Shown: one piece after another, positions 16,234 to 24,475 of the stretch
Layout: the number at the start of each line of letters is the position of its first letter
How positions within the stretch are numbered: the stretch's first letter is position 1
Source: Cryptosporangium arvum DSM 44712
GTDB lineage: Bacteria > Actinomycetota > Actinomycetes > Mycobacteriales > Cryptosporangiaceae
Length of the DNA: 64,000 nucleotides
NCBI RefSeq assembly: GCF_000585375.1
Contig: NZ_KK073874.1
Coordinates: 8,715,913 to 8,779,912 of the forward strand
Direction: 5' to 3'
Program-made: the position numbers and the translations under genes
The notes under the pieces: generated by a model
What the model saw: only the letters and a program-made list of their open reading frames with translations
Told to the model about the DNA's origin: nothing
Databases searched by the model: none

Positions 16234-17754
16234 TCAGCGGTGGTACGAGTACGTCTCGTGCACCGGAACGTGCTCGGCGACCGGCGGCACCGCGGCGACG
16301 GGCGGGACGGCGTCGTCGTCGGGCCGGCCGATGCCCGCGTGAACGGACGGACGGCGGAACCGCAGCACCATCGCCCACGCGACCCCGGCGGCGAACGCCG
16401 CACCGATCAACGCGGCGAGCAACCACGACGGCCGGCCACCGGCCGGCGGGAACACCGACGACAGGCGTAGCAGGCCGAAGACGAATACGAAGCCGGTCAC
16501 GACCGCGGCGACCGCACCGGCGACCGCGCGCAGCTCCCAGCCGCCGACGTCGGTCTCGTCCTCGTCGCTGCGCAGGAACCAGAACAACGCGCTTATCGAC
16601 GTGAGCGCAAGTGCGCCGGTGATGCCGAGCCCACTGGCCAGGCCGAGCCAGAGCGCGTAGATGCGGTCGCCACTCGCGACGACGGCGACCGCGCCGATCG
16701 CGGCCAGCGCCGGGACGGCGGCGCGGACGTGCACGGCTTTCCGCGCGCCGAGCCGGAACGCCGGCGGCAGCACACCGTCGAGCGCGAGGCCGGACAGCTG
16801 CCGGTTCACGGCCTTGTGCAGCACGACCGCACAGCCGACGACCGCGAGCACGAGCGTGAACATGATCAGCCGGGCGACGTTCGCCGCCGCTTCCGGGCCG
16901 ACGATGCGGCCGATCAGCGTGAACAGCGACTGGCCGGTGGTGCCGGTTGTGGCGGCGACGTCGTCGGGCGCGACGGCGGCCCGGGCCTGGCCGCTGGTGG
17001 CCGCACTGACCGCCCAGGCGCTGAACGCCGACGCGGCCGTCATGATGATTCCCGCCAGGTAGGCCGCCCGCGGGACGTTGCGGCCGGGGGCGCGCACGTC
17101 GCGAATGAAGTTGAGGCTGGTGTCCAGGCCGATGAACGCGGTCACCGCGAAGCAGAGCGCGATCCCGAACGAGCCGCTGAACAGCCAGCCCGGATCGAGC
17201 GGCGCGGTGAGGTCGCCGTCACGCATCGGCAGTTGCAGCGCCCGGACGTCGAACCAGATCAGGATGACGGCCTGCGCGACGAGCAGCGCGCCCAGCAGCC
17301 AGATCACCCGGCGCAGCCGGACCATGCTCAGCAGCGAGACGAGCACCACGCCGATCAACGCGGCGGCCTCACCGGGCAGGTCGACGCCGAGCACGTCGAC
17401 CGACAGGCCGGAGAGGGTCAGCGCGAACACGGCGTAGAGCGAGACGAGCGACCCCAGGTACGACACGAGCACCACGGCGGCGACGCCGAGCCCGAGCGTC
17501 GGGCCGAGCCCGGCGGAGACCAGCGCGTAGAGGCCGCCGGGGTGCCGTACCCGGCGGGCCATGCTGGTGAAGGCCAGCGCCGCGCAGAGCAGCGCGACGC
17601 CGCCGAGCACGTAGACCAGCGGCATCGCGACCACGTGCCCGAACTGGAAGGCGCCGGGGATGGCCACCCAGGCCACCAGCAGGGGTGCGTGGCTCATCGT
17701 GGCGACGATCGCCAGTTGCCAGCCGGCGAGTGTGCCCTCGTGCGTTCTGGACAT
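16234..17754 (-). CDS. APC-family amino acid permease
   Basis: 506 residues with about twelve membrane segments. The N-terminal MSHAPLLVAWVAIPGAFQFG...VMPL-type opening, FTSMARRVRHPGGLYALVSAGLGP and FIGLDTSLNFIRDVRAPGRNVPRA fit the amino acid-polyamine-organocation superfamily, which imports amino acids or amines by cation symport. The C-terminus is hydrophilic. Divergent from a TetR gene, with a palindrome and direct repeat reaching into its start codon, so TetR control is likely. Substrate unknown. Confidence 0.82.
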   Translation of the reverse strand: MSRTHEGTLAGWQLAIVATMSHAPLLVAWVAIPGAFQFGHVVAMPLVYVLGGVALLCAALAFTSMARRVRHPGGLYALVSAGLGPTLGLGVAAVVLVSYLGSLVSLYAVFALTLSGLSVDVLGVDLPGEAAALIGVVLVSLLSMVRLRRVIWLLGALLVAQAVILIWFDVRALQLPMRDGDLTAPLDPGWLFSGSFGIALCFAVTAFIGLDTSLNFIRDVRAPGRNVPRAAYLAGIIMTAASAFSAWAVSAATSGQARAAVAPDDVAATTGTTGQSLFTLIGRIVGPEAAANVARLIMFTLVLAVVGCAVVLHKAVNRQLSGLALDGVLPPAFRLGARKAVHVRAAVPALAAIGAVAVVASGDRIYALWLGLASGLGITGALALTSISALFWFLRSDEDETDVGGWELRAVAGAVAAVVTGFVFVFGLLRLSSVFPPAGGRPSWLLAALIGAAFAAGVAWAMVLRFRRPSVHAGIGRPDDDAVPPVAAVPPVAEHVPVHETYSYHR

Positions 17755-17784
17755 GCGAACAACTCCAATGCGAACAACGTTCGC
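17753..17784. promoter_or_regulatory. TetR operator with direct and inverted repeats
   Basis: ATGCGAACAAC occurs twice (17753-17763 and 17768-17778), 15 bases apart, and the second copy forms the palindrome GCGAAC-AAC-GTTCGC (17770-17784). It lies between the permease and tetR starts and overlaps the permease ATG on the minus strand. Likely the site of the adjacent TetR protein. Confidence 0.6.
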
Positions 17785-17824
17785 GTAATAATAGGTCGAT
17801 TGCTCGATGCGTCAAGATGAGCCA

Positions 17825-18541
17825 ATGAGCTCCGCGACCGAGATCGGGCGGCCCGGCAGCGCCGCGTGGTGGCACGACCGCCGCGCCGCGCGGCACCGGC
17901 GCCGCCACCGCCCGGGCGGCTTGACGATCGAACAGATCACCAAGTCCGCGCTGGTGATCGTCGACGACGAAGGGCTGAGCGCGCTGACCATGCGCCGGCT
18001 GGCCGACGAACTCGGCACCGGGGCCGCATCGCTGTACCGGCACGTCGCCAACCGCGAGGAACTGCTGGTCGAGGCCGTCGACCACGTCCTCGGCGAGGTG
18101 GAGTTCGGCACCCCGAAGCCGACCTGGCGGGAGGACTTCGCCAACCAGGCGCACCTGCTGTGGTCAACGCTCATCGCGCACCCGCATCTGCTGCCGGTGG
18201 TGCTGCGCACGCCGCTGCTCGGGCCGAACGCGGTCGCCGGACGCGAAGCGAGCCTGCGCCGGATGCTCGACTTCGGCTTCGACCCGGTCGACGTCCAGCC
18301 GATCTACACCGTCATCGTCACGACCGCGCTGGGCCACGCCGCGTTCGCGGGGGCCATCGAGCGGCCCGGCCCGCTACGCCCGGAGGTGTACGCGGCGCTG
18401 CCGGCCGAGGAGTACCCGACGGTGACCGCGCTGGCCGAGCGCACCGAACCCCAGACCTCGTCGGCCCTGTTCGCGCTGACGATCGACATCATGTTGGACG
18501 GCATCAACACCCGTTATCCCCGCAAGGAGCGTTCGTGCTGA
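17825..18541 (+). CDS. TetR-family regulator
   Basis: 238 residues from ATG 17825 (an ATG at 17807 is possible). The DNA-binding domain sits at about 34-80: LTIEQITKSALVIVDDEGLSALTMRRLADELGTGAASLYRHVANREELL. The C-terminal part resembles the tetracycline-repressor type dimer/ligand domain. Located between the divergent permease and a downstream CE7 esterase whose start it overlaps by seven bases, it probably represses both sides. Confidence 0.85.
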   Translation: MSSATEIGRPGSAAWWHDRRAARHRRRHRPGGLTIEQITKSALVIVDDEGLSALTMRRLADELGTGAASLYRHVANREELLVEAVDHVLGEVEFGTPKPTWREDFANQAHLLWSTLIAHPHLLPVVLRTPLLGPNAVAGREASLRRMLDFGFDPVDVQPIYTVIVTTALGHAAFAGAIERPGPLRPEVYAALPAEEYPTVTALAERTEPQTSSALFALTIDIMLDGINTRYPRKERSC

Positions 18542-19497
18542 CCGATCTACCCCTAGACCAGCTGATCACGTACCGCAGCAGCCAGACGCGACCCGACGAT
18601 TTCGTGGAGTTCTGGGACACCACGCTGGCCGCGGCCCGCCAGCACGACATCGACGTCTCGGCGGAACTCGTCCAGACCGGCCTCACGACGATCGACACCT
18701 ACGACGTCTCGTTCGCCGGGTACGGCGGCGAGCGGATCCGGGCCTGGCTGCGGGTCCCGGCCGGGGCTTCCCAGCCGCTGCCGACGATCGTCGAGTACAT
18801 CGGGTACGGCGGCGGTCGGGGGCACGTGCTGGAGAACCTGACCTGGGCCTCGGCCGGCTACGCCCACCTGTACATGGACACCAGGGGCCAGGGCTCGAAG
18901 TGGAGCGTCGGGCACACGCCGGACTCGGCCGCGTCCGGGCCGCAGATCCCGGGGTTCGTCACCCGGGGCATCGAGGACCCGTCGACCTACTACTACCGGC
19001 GGCTCTACACCGACGCGGTGCGCGCGGTCGACGCCGCCCGAGCGCTTCCACAGGTCGACGCCGAGCGCATCGCGGTGCACGGCCGGAGCCAGGGCGGCGC
19101 ACTGACGCTTGCCGTCGCCGGGCTGCGCAACGACGTCCGCGCCGCGCTGGCGTTCGTGCCGTTCCTGTCGGACTTCCCCCGGGCGACACGCATCACCGAC
19201 GCGCAGCCGTACCGCGAGGTGGCCGACTACCTGGCCACCCACCGCGAGAACGTGGCCAAGGCGCACCGCACGCTCTCGTACTTCGACGGGGTCAACATGG
19301 TCTCGCGGGCGAGCGCACCGGCGTTGATCTCGGTGGCGCTGATGGACCCGGTCTGCCCGCCGTCGACGGTGTACGCGGCGATCAACGCGTACCCGGGGCC
19401 GTGCGAGGTGCTGACCTGGGACTACAACGGCCACGAGGGCGGCGGGCCGGTCGACCAGGAGCGGGCGCTGACGTTCCTGAAGGCTCAGCTGGGCTGA
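18535..19497 (+). CDS. CE7 acetyl xylan esterase / cephalosporin-C deacetylase
   Basis: 320 residues from GTG 18535 with AAGGAG five bases upstream. The alpha/beta-hydrolase CE7 markers are all present: RGQG in YMDTRGQGSKW, nucleophile elbow GRSQGG, acid in VALMDPVCPP, and base in YNGHEGGG. This family removes acetyl groups from small acetylated sugars, xylo-oligosaccharides and cephalosporins in the cytoplasm. Cotranscription with tetR and closeness to an APC permease suggests a small uptake-and-hydrolysis module, though an amino acid permease and an acetyl esterase are an odd pairing. Confidence 0.88.
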   Translation: MLTDLPLDQLITYRSSQTRPDDFVEFWDTTLAAARQHDIDVSAELVQTGLTTIDTYDVSFAGYGGERIRAWLRVPAGASQPLPTIVEYIGYGGGRGHVLENLTWASAGYAHLYMDTRGQGSKWSVGHTPDSAASGPQIPGFVTRGIEDPSTYYYRRLYTDAVRAVDAARALPQVDAERIAVHGRSQGGALTLAVAGLRNDVRAALAFVPFLSDFPRATRITDAQPYREVADYLATHRENVAKAHRTLSYFDGVNMVSRASAPALISVALMDPVCPPSTVYAAINAYPGPCEVLTWDYNGHEGGGPVDQERALTFLKAQLG

Positions 19498-21191
19498 CCC
19501 TGGCGGTGCACGTGGAGGTGGTAGCCGAGGTCGGCGGCGACCCGGGCGAGGTGCGCGGCCAGCGCGTCCGGTTCGGCCTCGTCGTCGCCGCCGAACTCGG
19601 CGTCGAGGACACCGAGCACCTCGTCGGCCCCCGGCACCGGGACGGCGATCCCGGATCCCGGGCCGACGGCCGGGGCCGCGGTGGCCAGGGCCGAGCCCAC
19701 CCGGCCCTCGCCCCGGCGCACCGCGGCCGGCCGGCACTCCCCGGACGAGTCGGCGACCAACCGGAGCTCGGCGTCCTCGGTGAGCCAGAGCCGGACGCGG
19801 GTGCCGGGCTGCGCGTCGGCCACCGCACCGACCAGGCGCTGCGCCACCTCGGCCGAGTAACCGCAGCGCAGCAGCAGCCGGGCGACGGCCAGCTCGCAGG
19901 CCCGCCGGCCGCGGTCCTGGCTCGCGACCGTGACGTCACGCAGGGCCACGACCGCACCCTCGGCACCGTCACCGACGACGATCCGCTCGGCGTTGGCGAG
20001 GAAGCGCCGGACCGGTCGGCCCGGGACGTGGAAGACCATCGGGGCGTCCCGGACGTGCTCCCCGGCCAGCGCGCGTGCGCTCGGGTAGTCGGCCGGCTCC
20101 ATCACGGTGCCGTCCGCCCCGAGCAGGTACTGCCGCAGCTGCAGTGCGGCCCCGGCGAGCGACGCCGGCTCGGCCTCCATCACCTCGAGCAGGGCCGGGT
20201 TGCCGAACAGCGGGCGGCCGTCCGCGTCACACACGTAGACCGCGGTGGTGAGGCTGTTCAGCACCGCCTGGAGCAGCCCCTCGCGCCGATCGGCGTCGGC
20301 TTCGGCGTCGAACCGGCCCGAGGCGTCGAGCAGCGAGACGCAGATCCGGGTGCCACCGGCCCCGGACACCGCGCGGATCGACGCGTCGACAGGCATCCGC
20401 CGGCCCGCCTTCGTCGTCGCCCACATGGTCTGACGTCGGACCGCGCCGCGCCGCTCGGAGGGCAGCGCGGACAGCGTCGCCAGGATCGCGCGGATCGTCA
20501 CGGCGTCGCGGTCGGGGAACAGCAGCTGGTGCAGCGGGGTACCGAGGACCTCCTCGCGGGTCCAGCCGAACGTTCCGGTCGCCGCCGCGTTCCAGGCCAG
20601 GATCGCGCCGTCGCCGTCGACCACCAGGAACGCCTCGGCCAGCGCGTCGAGCAGCGGGACGAGGTCGAGCAGGTTGACCGTGAGCTCGGCGGCCATCCCC
20701 GCGACGCCGGGCAGCAGGCCGGCCGTCGTCGCGACTCCGGACAACGCGGCACGCTGAGCCACGCTCCACGGCCGCGGGCCGTGGTCGAGCGCGCAGATGC
20801 TCCCGACGACCGCACCGTCCGACCCGAGCAGCGGCACCGCGGCGAACGCCCCGATGCCGAGGTAGGAGACCACCGCGGCCCGGGCCGCCGCCGGATCCTC
20901 GGCGGTGTCGGCGAGCCAGACCGGTTCGCCCGAGGCCACCACGCTCCGGCACAGGGAGTCGGCGACCGCGATCCGCCGGGTCAGCGCGAACACACCGCCG
21001 ATGCCGTGCAACCCGACGAGCCGGTCCCACTCGCCGTCGACGAGCGAGACGACACCGATCGGCGCGCCCGTGACGCTCGCCGCTGCGCCGGCGATGGCGT
21101 CCATCGAGAGCGGGACTCCGGACAGGATCGCCGCCGCCCGATCGACCGCCGCGAGCCGTCGCTCGTCGTGGAGCTCGCAGTTTTCGTCCAT
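19485..21191 (-). CDS. GAF-PAS-PAS-GAF sensory protein without output domain
   Basis: 568 residues, soluble. An N-terminal GAF domain (about 20-170: VTGAPIGVVSLVDGEWDRLVGLHG...ADSLCRSVVASGEPVWLADTAEDP...FAAVPLLGSDGAVVGSICALD) is followed by a PAS domain (about 185-300: DALAEAFLVVDGDGAILAWNAAATGTFGWTREEVLG), a second PAS (about 305-425) and a divergent C-terminal GAF (about 435-560). No kinase, cyclase, phosphatase or DNA-binding domain follows. It may act by protein contact. Its 3' end overlaps the convergent esterase gene by 13 bases. Confidence 0.75.
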   Translation of the reverse strand: MDENCELHDERRLAAVDRAAAILSGVPLSMDAIAGAAASVTGAPIGVVSLVDGEWDRLVGLHGIGGVFALTRRIAVADSLCRSVVASGEPVWLADTAEDPAAARAAVVSYLGIGAFAAVPLLGSDGAVVGSICALDHGPRPWSVAQRAALSGVATTAGLLPGVAGMAAELTVNLLDLVPLLDALAEAFLVVDGDGAILAWNAAATGTFGWTREEVLGTPLHQLLFPDRDAVTIRAILATLSALPSERRGAVRRQTMWATTKAGRRMPVDASIRAVSGAGGTRICVSLLDASGRFDAEADADRREGLLQAVLNSLTTAVYVCDADGRPLFGNPALLEVMEAEPASLAGAALQLRQYLLGADGTVMEPADYPSARALAGEHVRDAPMVFHVPGRPVRRFLANAERIVVGDGAEGAVVALRDVTVASQDRGRRACELAVARLLLRCGYSAEVAQRLVGAVADAQPGTRVRLWLTEDAELRLVADSSGECRPAAVRRGEGRVGSALATAAPAVGPGSGIAVPVPGADEVLGVLDAEFGGDDEAEPDALAAHLARVAADLGYHLHVHRQGQPS

Positions 21192-21270
21192 GTGCGCGTG
21201 CCTGCCGTCGTCTGACCGCGGGGGAGGTTCGACGCGCGGGACGATAGCAGTATTAACGACATTTTCGGCG

Positions 21271-23616
21271 CTATGCGGCAGGTACCTGATCTGACACCGT
21301 TACGAGCTGCTCATCCGGTTCGTCGGGCACGGGGAGGTTCCACGGGCTCAGGCCGTCGAAGAGCCGGGCGAGCATCCCCATCGCCGAGAGCAGGATCAGC
21401 GGGAAGACCGGGCCGAACGCGCGTGCGCCGGAGGGCGTCCCGCTCGCGACCTCGAGCACGACGGCGGCCACGATGCCGCCGAGCGCCAGCGCCGCCATCG
21501 GGTCACGGAGCGCCCCCAGCGACGACGCGACCACCGCGAGCACGAGCACCGAACAGAGCACGGCGTCCTCGGCGAGGTACGTGCCGTCGATCCGGACCAG
21601 CACCCCGAGCCCTTTCCCGAGGCTTCCGAGGTACCGGGCGTCGGCGATCGTCGCGACCTGCCCGAGCGCGACCAGCCCGACCGCGAGCCCGGACGCGACC
21701 GCCAGGTAGGGCAGCCAGACGTTGCGCACGGACCGCTCACGCACGGCCGTGAGCACCCAGACGGTCCCGACGGCGGCGACGAAGGCCATCGCCGGTGCCC
21801 TGCTGGCCAGCAGCAACGCGGTGAGCACCGCGAACACGACGAGCGCTCGGCGCCCGCGCCGACCGTCGAGCGGCAGCGTGAACAGCAGTGCGCAGCCGAG
21901 CGCGAGCGCGAGCATGTCGGCCGTGCCGGTCAGCGAGGTGGCGACGATCTGGTCGCAGACCAGGAACACGACCGCGGTGACGGTGCCGGCGAGCGCACCC
22001 CAGCGTTTGGCCGTGAAGAACGTCAGCAGCCCGACCGCCACGAAGAACGACACCACCGGGACGACGATCAGGCCCCGATCGCCGAACAGGGCGACGAACG
22101 GCGCCGAGAGCACCGGGTAGACCAGGTTCGGGTCGGCCGAGGTGGCGTGGCCGAACAACCAGTCGGAGCCGGTGCCGAAGCACGAATCACGGCCGCAGAA
22201 CGTCGCCGCGAACGGCTTGTCGTGCAGCTCGGCGTAGGTTCGTTCGGCCGCGTCGCCCGGCGAGAAGCCGAGGACCCGGTACGACCACGCCAGGTGGTAC
22301 ATGCTCGCCGAGTAGAAGTGCCAGATCCGGTACGACAGCACGGCCGGCACCAGCACCGCGAGGCTCACGACCGTGGCCACCGCGTGGGCCGGCATCCGTC
22401 CGATCCGTCGGGCGCGCTGTTCGAGCGCGATCGGTTCGCGAGGGCCGGCTTCGGTGGAGCGGGACGGGTGCCGCCGGATCGGCCCCCACAGGTCGACCAT
22501 GAGCGCGACGACCGCCAATACCAGCAGCGGCACGATCGGCGCGTGGTAGCGGAACGCGGCCGGCCAGAACTCGATCACGTTGAACGCGCTGACCACGAAG
22601 AACGCTCCGGCGGCAAGCGCGGAGATCTCACTGCGCAACCGCCGGACCACGGCCACGGTCGACGCCGCGAGCAGCGCCACCAGCGCGAGGTCGTACCGCA
22701 CGGCCAGTAGATCGGAGCGGATGATGTTCCAGGTGACCTCAGGGATAGCGGCGATCCCGGCGCTGCCGAAGTACGTGAGCGTGAGTTCGTCGAGGCGCTG
22801 CAGCAGCGACAGATCCTCGCCGCCGAAGATCATCGGCGTGATCACCATCTGCGCGGCCAGCACGACGAACGCGACGACGTTCCCCCAGACCGCGAACGGC
22901 AGCCAGGGATTGCGGAAGGCCCGGTCGCGGACCGCGACGAGTAACCAGGCCGCCGCGACGGCCACCGGAAGCGCGATCGCGAACTGCCGGTTGAGCATGC
23001 CCAGGAACACCAGCACGGCGTAGACGATCAGCTGCTTGCGGCCGACCTTCCGGGCCAGCGGAAGCACGAGCAGCGGCAACGCCAGCAGCGCGAACGCGGG
23101 GCCCTCGGTGTGCGCGACGACGCTCCAGCGCGACACGTAGACCGGCAGCAGCAGCATCGCGCCGGCGACGAGCGCCCAGCGCGGCCCCCACAGCCGGGAG
23201 GCCAGCAGGACGGTCGCGAGGATCGTCACCGCGTAGCCGACGATCGGCACGACGAGCATCCCGGCCGGCCCGAACAGCGCCACGAACGGCGCCGAAAGCA
23301 CCGGGAGCAGAACGCGCGGGCCCACCACGGCCGCGTACGGGCCGGTGAAGAAGCTCTCCTGGAAGTCGGCCGGCCAGCAGGTCAGGCAGGTGGCCAACCC
23401 CGGGTCGTCGCGCAGGTAGTCGTACGACAGCTGCGCCGCCTCGGCCTGCGGATGCCCCAGGTACCAGTAGGTCCAGGCCAGGTAGATCCGCGAGTCCGGG
23501 CCGTACTGGGCGTTCGTCACCAGGGCCAACACCACGGCGAGGACGCAGAGCGCCCCCAGTACGAGCCAACCTCGGGGCGGCAGAGCGTTGCGCAGCGATC
23601 GGGCCATCGTCTTCAT
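21271..23616 (-). CDS. Large polytopic membrane protein with internal duplication (GT-C-like)
   Basis: 781 residues, some 18-20 membrane helices, hydrophilic C-terminus. Two related halves are visible: YPVLSAPFVALFGDRGLIVVPVV in the second half repeats LPVLSAPFVALFGPAGMLVVPIV in the first, and each is preceded by a loop after a Tyr/Trp-rich helix (LAWTYWYLGHPQAEAA; LAWSYRVLGFSPGDAA) and a cysteine pair (CLTCW; CGRDSC). The layout resembles lipid-linked sugar glycosyltransferases of the GT-C superfamily, but no DxD/ExD loop is clear. Function unproven. A CTCCGCT/AGCGGAG hairpin lies at 23650-23669 upstream. Confidence 0.65.
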   Translation of the reverse strand: MKTMARSLRNALPPRGWLVLGALCVLAVVLALVTNAQYGPDSRIYLAWTYWYLGHPQAEAAQLSYDYLRDDPGLATCLTCWPADFQESFFTGPYAAVVGPRVLLPVLSAPFVALFGPAGMLVVPIVGYAVTILATVLLASRLWGPRWALVAGAMLLLPVYVSRWSVVAHTEGPAFALLALPLLVLPLARKVGRKQLIVYAVLVFLGMLNRQFAIALPVAVAAAWLLVAVRDRAFRNPWLPFAVWGNVVAFVVLAAQMVITPMIFGGEDLSLLQRLDELTLTYFGSAGIAAIPEVTWNIIRSDLLAVRYDLALVALLAASTVAVVRRLRSEISALAAGAFFVVSAFNVIEFWPAAFRYHAPIVPLLVLAVVALMVDLWGPIRRHPSRSTEAGPREPIALEQRARRIGRMPAHAVATVVSLAVLVPAVLSYRIWHFYSASMYHLAWSYRVLGFSPGDAAERTYAELHDKPFAATFCGRDSCFGTGSDWLFGHATSADPNLVYPVLSAPFVALFGDRGLIVVPVVSFFVAVGLLTFFTAKRWGALAGTVTAVVFLVCDQIVATSLTGTADMLALALGCALLFTLPLDGRRGRRALVVFAVLTALLLASRAPAMAFVAAVGTVWVLTAVRERSVRNVWLPYLAVASGLAVGLVALGQVATIADARYLGSLGKGLGVLVRIDGTYLAEDAVLCSVLVLAVVASSLGALRDPMAALALGGIVAAVVLEVASGTPSGARAFGPVFPLILLSAMGMLARLFDGLSPWNLPVPDEPDEQLVTVSDQVPAA

Positions 23617-23723
23617 CGGTTCGGAACGCTAGGCAACTCCGGCCCCGATCTCCGCTCTGAGCAGCGGAGTTCGCGGGGTGTACAGCAGCTGTTCGACGGC
23701 GCGGCGCCGGTTGGTCGGCAGTC

Positions 23724-23796
23724 TGACAGCGTGTAAAGAACTCTTGACATCGTGTCAGCTCTGCCTGACATTGGAGGTGTCAAGAATGCTTTACAT
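23724..23796. promoter_or_regulatory. Dyad operator array upstream of an XRE operon
   Basis: GTGTAAAGAACTCTTGACA (23731-23749) is repeated inverted as TGTCAAGAATGCTTTACAT (23778-23796), with 14 to 15 of 19 positions matching. TGACA/TGTCA half-sites occur five times (23724, 23745, 23753, 23766, 23778). TTGACA at 23744 could double as a -35 box. Likely autoregulatory site of the small XRE protein encoded downstream. Confidence 0.55.
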
Positions 23797-23808
23797 CGGA
23801 GGTCGGTC

Positions 23809-24234
23809 GTGACGCTCACCGAGAAGCGGGCGTGGATCACGTTGGTCGTCACCGTCGTCACGTACTCGGGGTACGTGATCACGGTCCTTCGCCGGGCGGA
23901 CGGGCGGGCGTTGCACGACGTTTCTTACGCCGGGCCGCTGCTCTCCACGATCGGCATCGCGATGGTCGCGGCGATCGTGCTGGAGATCCTGGTCGGCATC
24001 GTCACGCCGAACGCGTCCCGCGCCACCGACGTCCGCGACAAGGAGATCGGCCGCCTCGGCGAGTACATCGGTCAGTCGTTCGTGGCGATCGGTGGCGTCG
24101 CGGCGCTGCTGATGGCGCTGGCCGAGTGGGACTGGTTCTGGATCGCCAACGTGATCTACCTGAACTTCGCCCTGGCCGCGGTGCTGGCCGCCGTCGCCAA
24201 GGTCGTCATCTACCACCGCCCCTTCCCCCTATGA
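23809..24234 (+). CDS. Small four-span membrane protein in an XRE operon
   Basis: 141 residues from GTG 23809, chosen for GGAGGT five bases upstream. Four membrane helices: AWITLVVTVVTYSGYVITVL, LLSTIGIAMVAAIVLEILVGIV, SFVAIGGVAALLMALAEW and VIYLNFALAAVLAAVAKVVIY. A charged loop RATDVRDKEIGRLGEYIG joins helices 2 and 3. Small membrane proteins of this shape are commonly encoded next to a YgzD-type XRE regulator. Function unknown. The XRE gene follows after 13 bases. Confidence 0.68.
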   Translation: MTLTEKRAWITLVVTVVTYSGYVITVLRRADGRALHDVSYAGPLLSTIGIAMVAAIVLEILVGIVTPNASRATDVRDKEIGRLGEYIGQSFVAIGGVAALLMALAEWDWFWIANVIYLNFALAAVLAAVAKVVIYHRPFPL

Positions 24235-24247
24235 GCGCGGGTCCCGA

Positions 24248-24475
24248 ATGGTGAAGCCGACCAGGGTCACGAACTCGATCCGCGCCCTGCGGTTCACCAA
24301 CAGCGAGATGACCCAGGCCGACCTGGCCGAACGCATCGGCGTCACCCGCCAGACCGTGATCGCGATCGAGCAGGGGCGGTACTCACCCTCGCTGGAGATG
24401 GCGTTCCGCATCGCCCGCGTGTTCTCGGTTCCCCTCGACGACGTTTTCCACTACCCGGAAGAAGAGGTGCCATGA
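24248..24475 (+). CDS. Small XRE-family helix-turn-helix regulator
   Basis: 75 residues, a lone helix-turn-helix: SIRALRFTNSEMTQADLAERIGVTRQTVIAIEQGRYSPSLEMAFRIARVFSVPLDDVFHYPEEE. It matches short XRE regulators with the TRQTVIAIEQGRYSPSL core, which usually control their own operon together with a membrane protein. It overlaps the following dehydrogenase start by four bases (ATGA). The dyad at 23724-23796 is its probable site. Confidence 0.85.
   Translation: MVKPTRVTNSIRALRFTNSEMTQADLAERIGVTRQTVIAIEQGRYSPSLEMAFRIARVFSVPLDDVFHYPEEEVP

Noticed and set aside
18900-21215. A 771-codon plus-strand frame over the esterase and the GAF-PAS gene
   Set aside because: It spans parts of two real genes in other frames, with composition typical of shadow frames.
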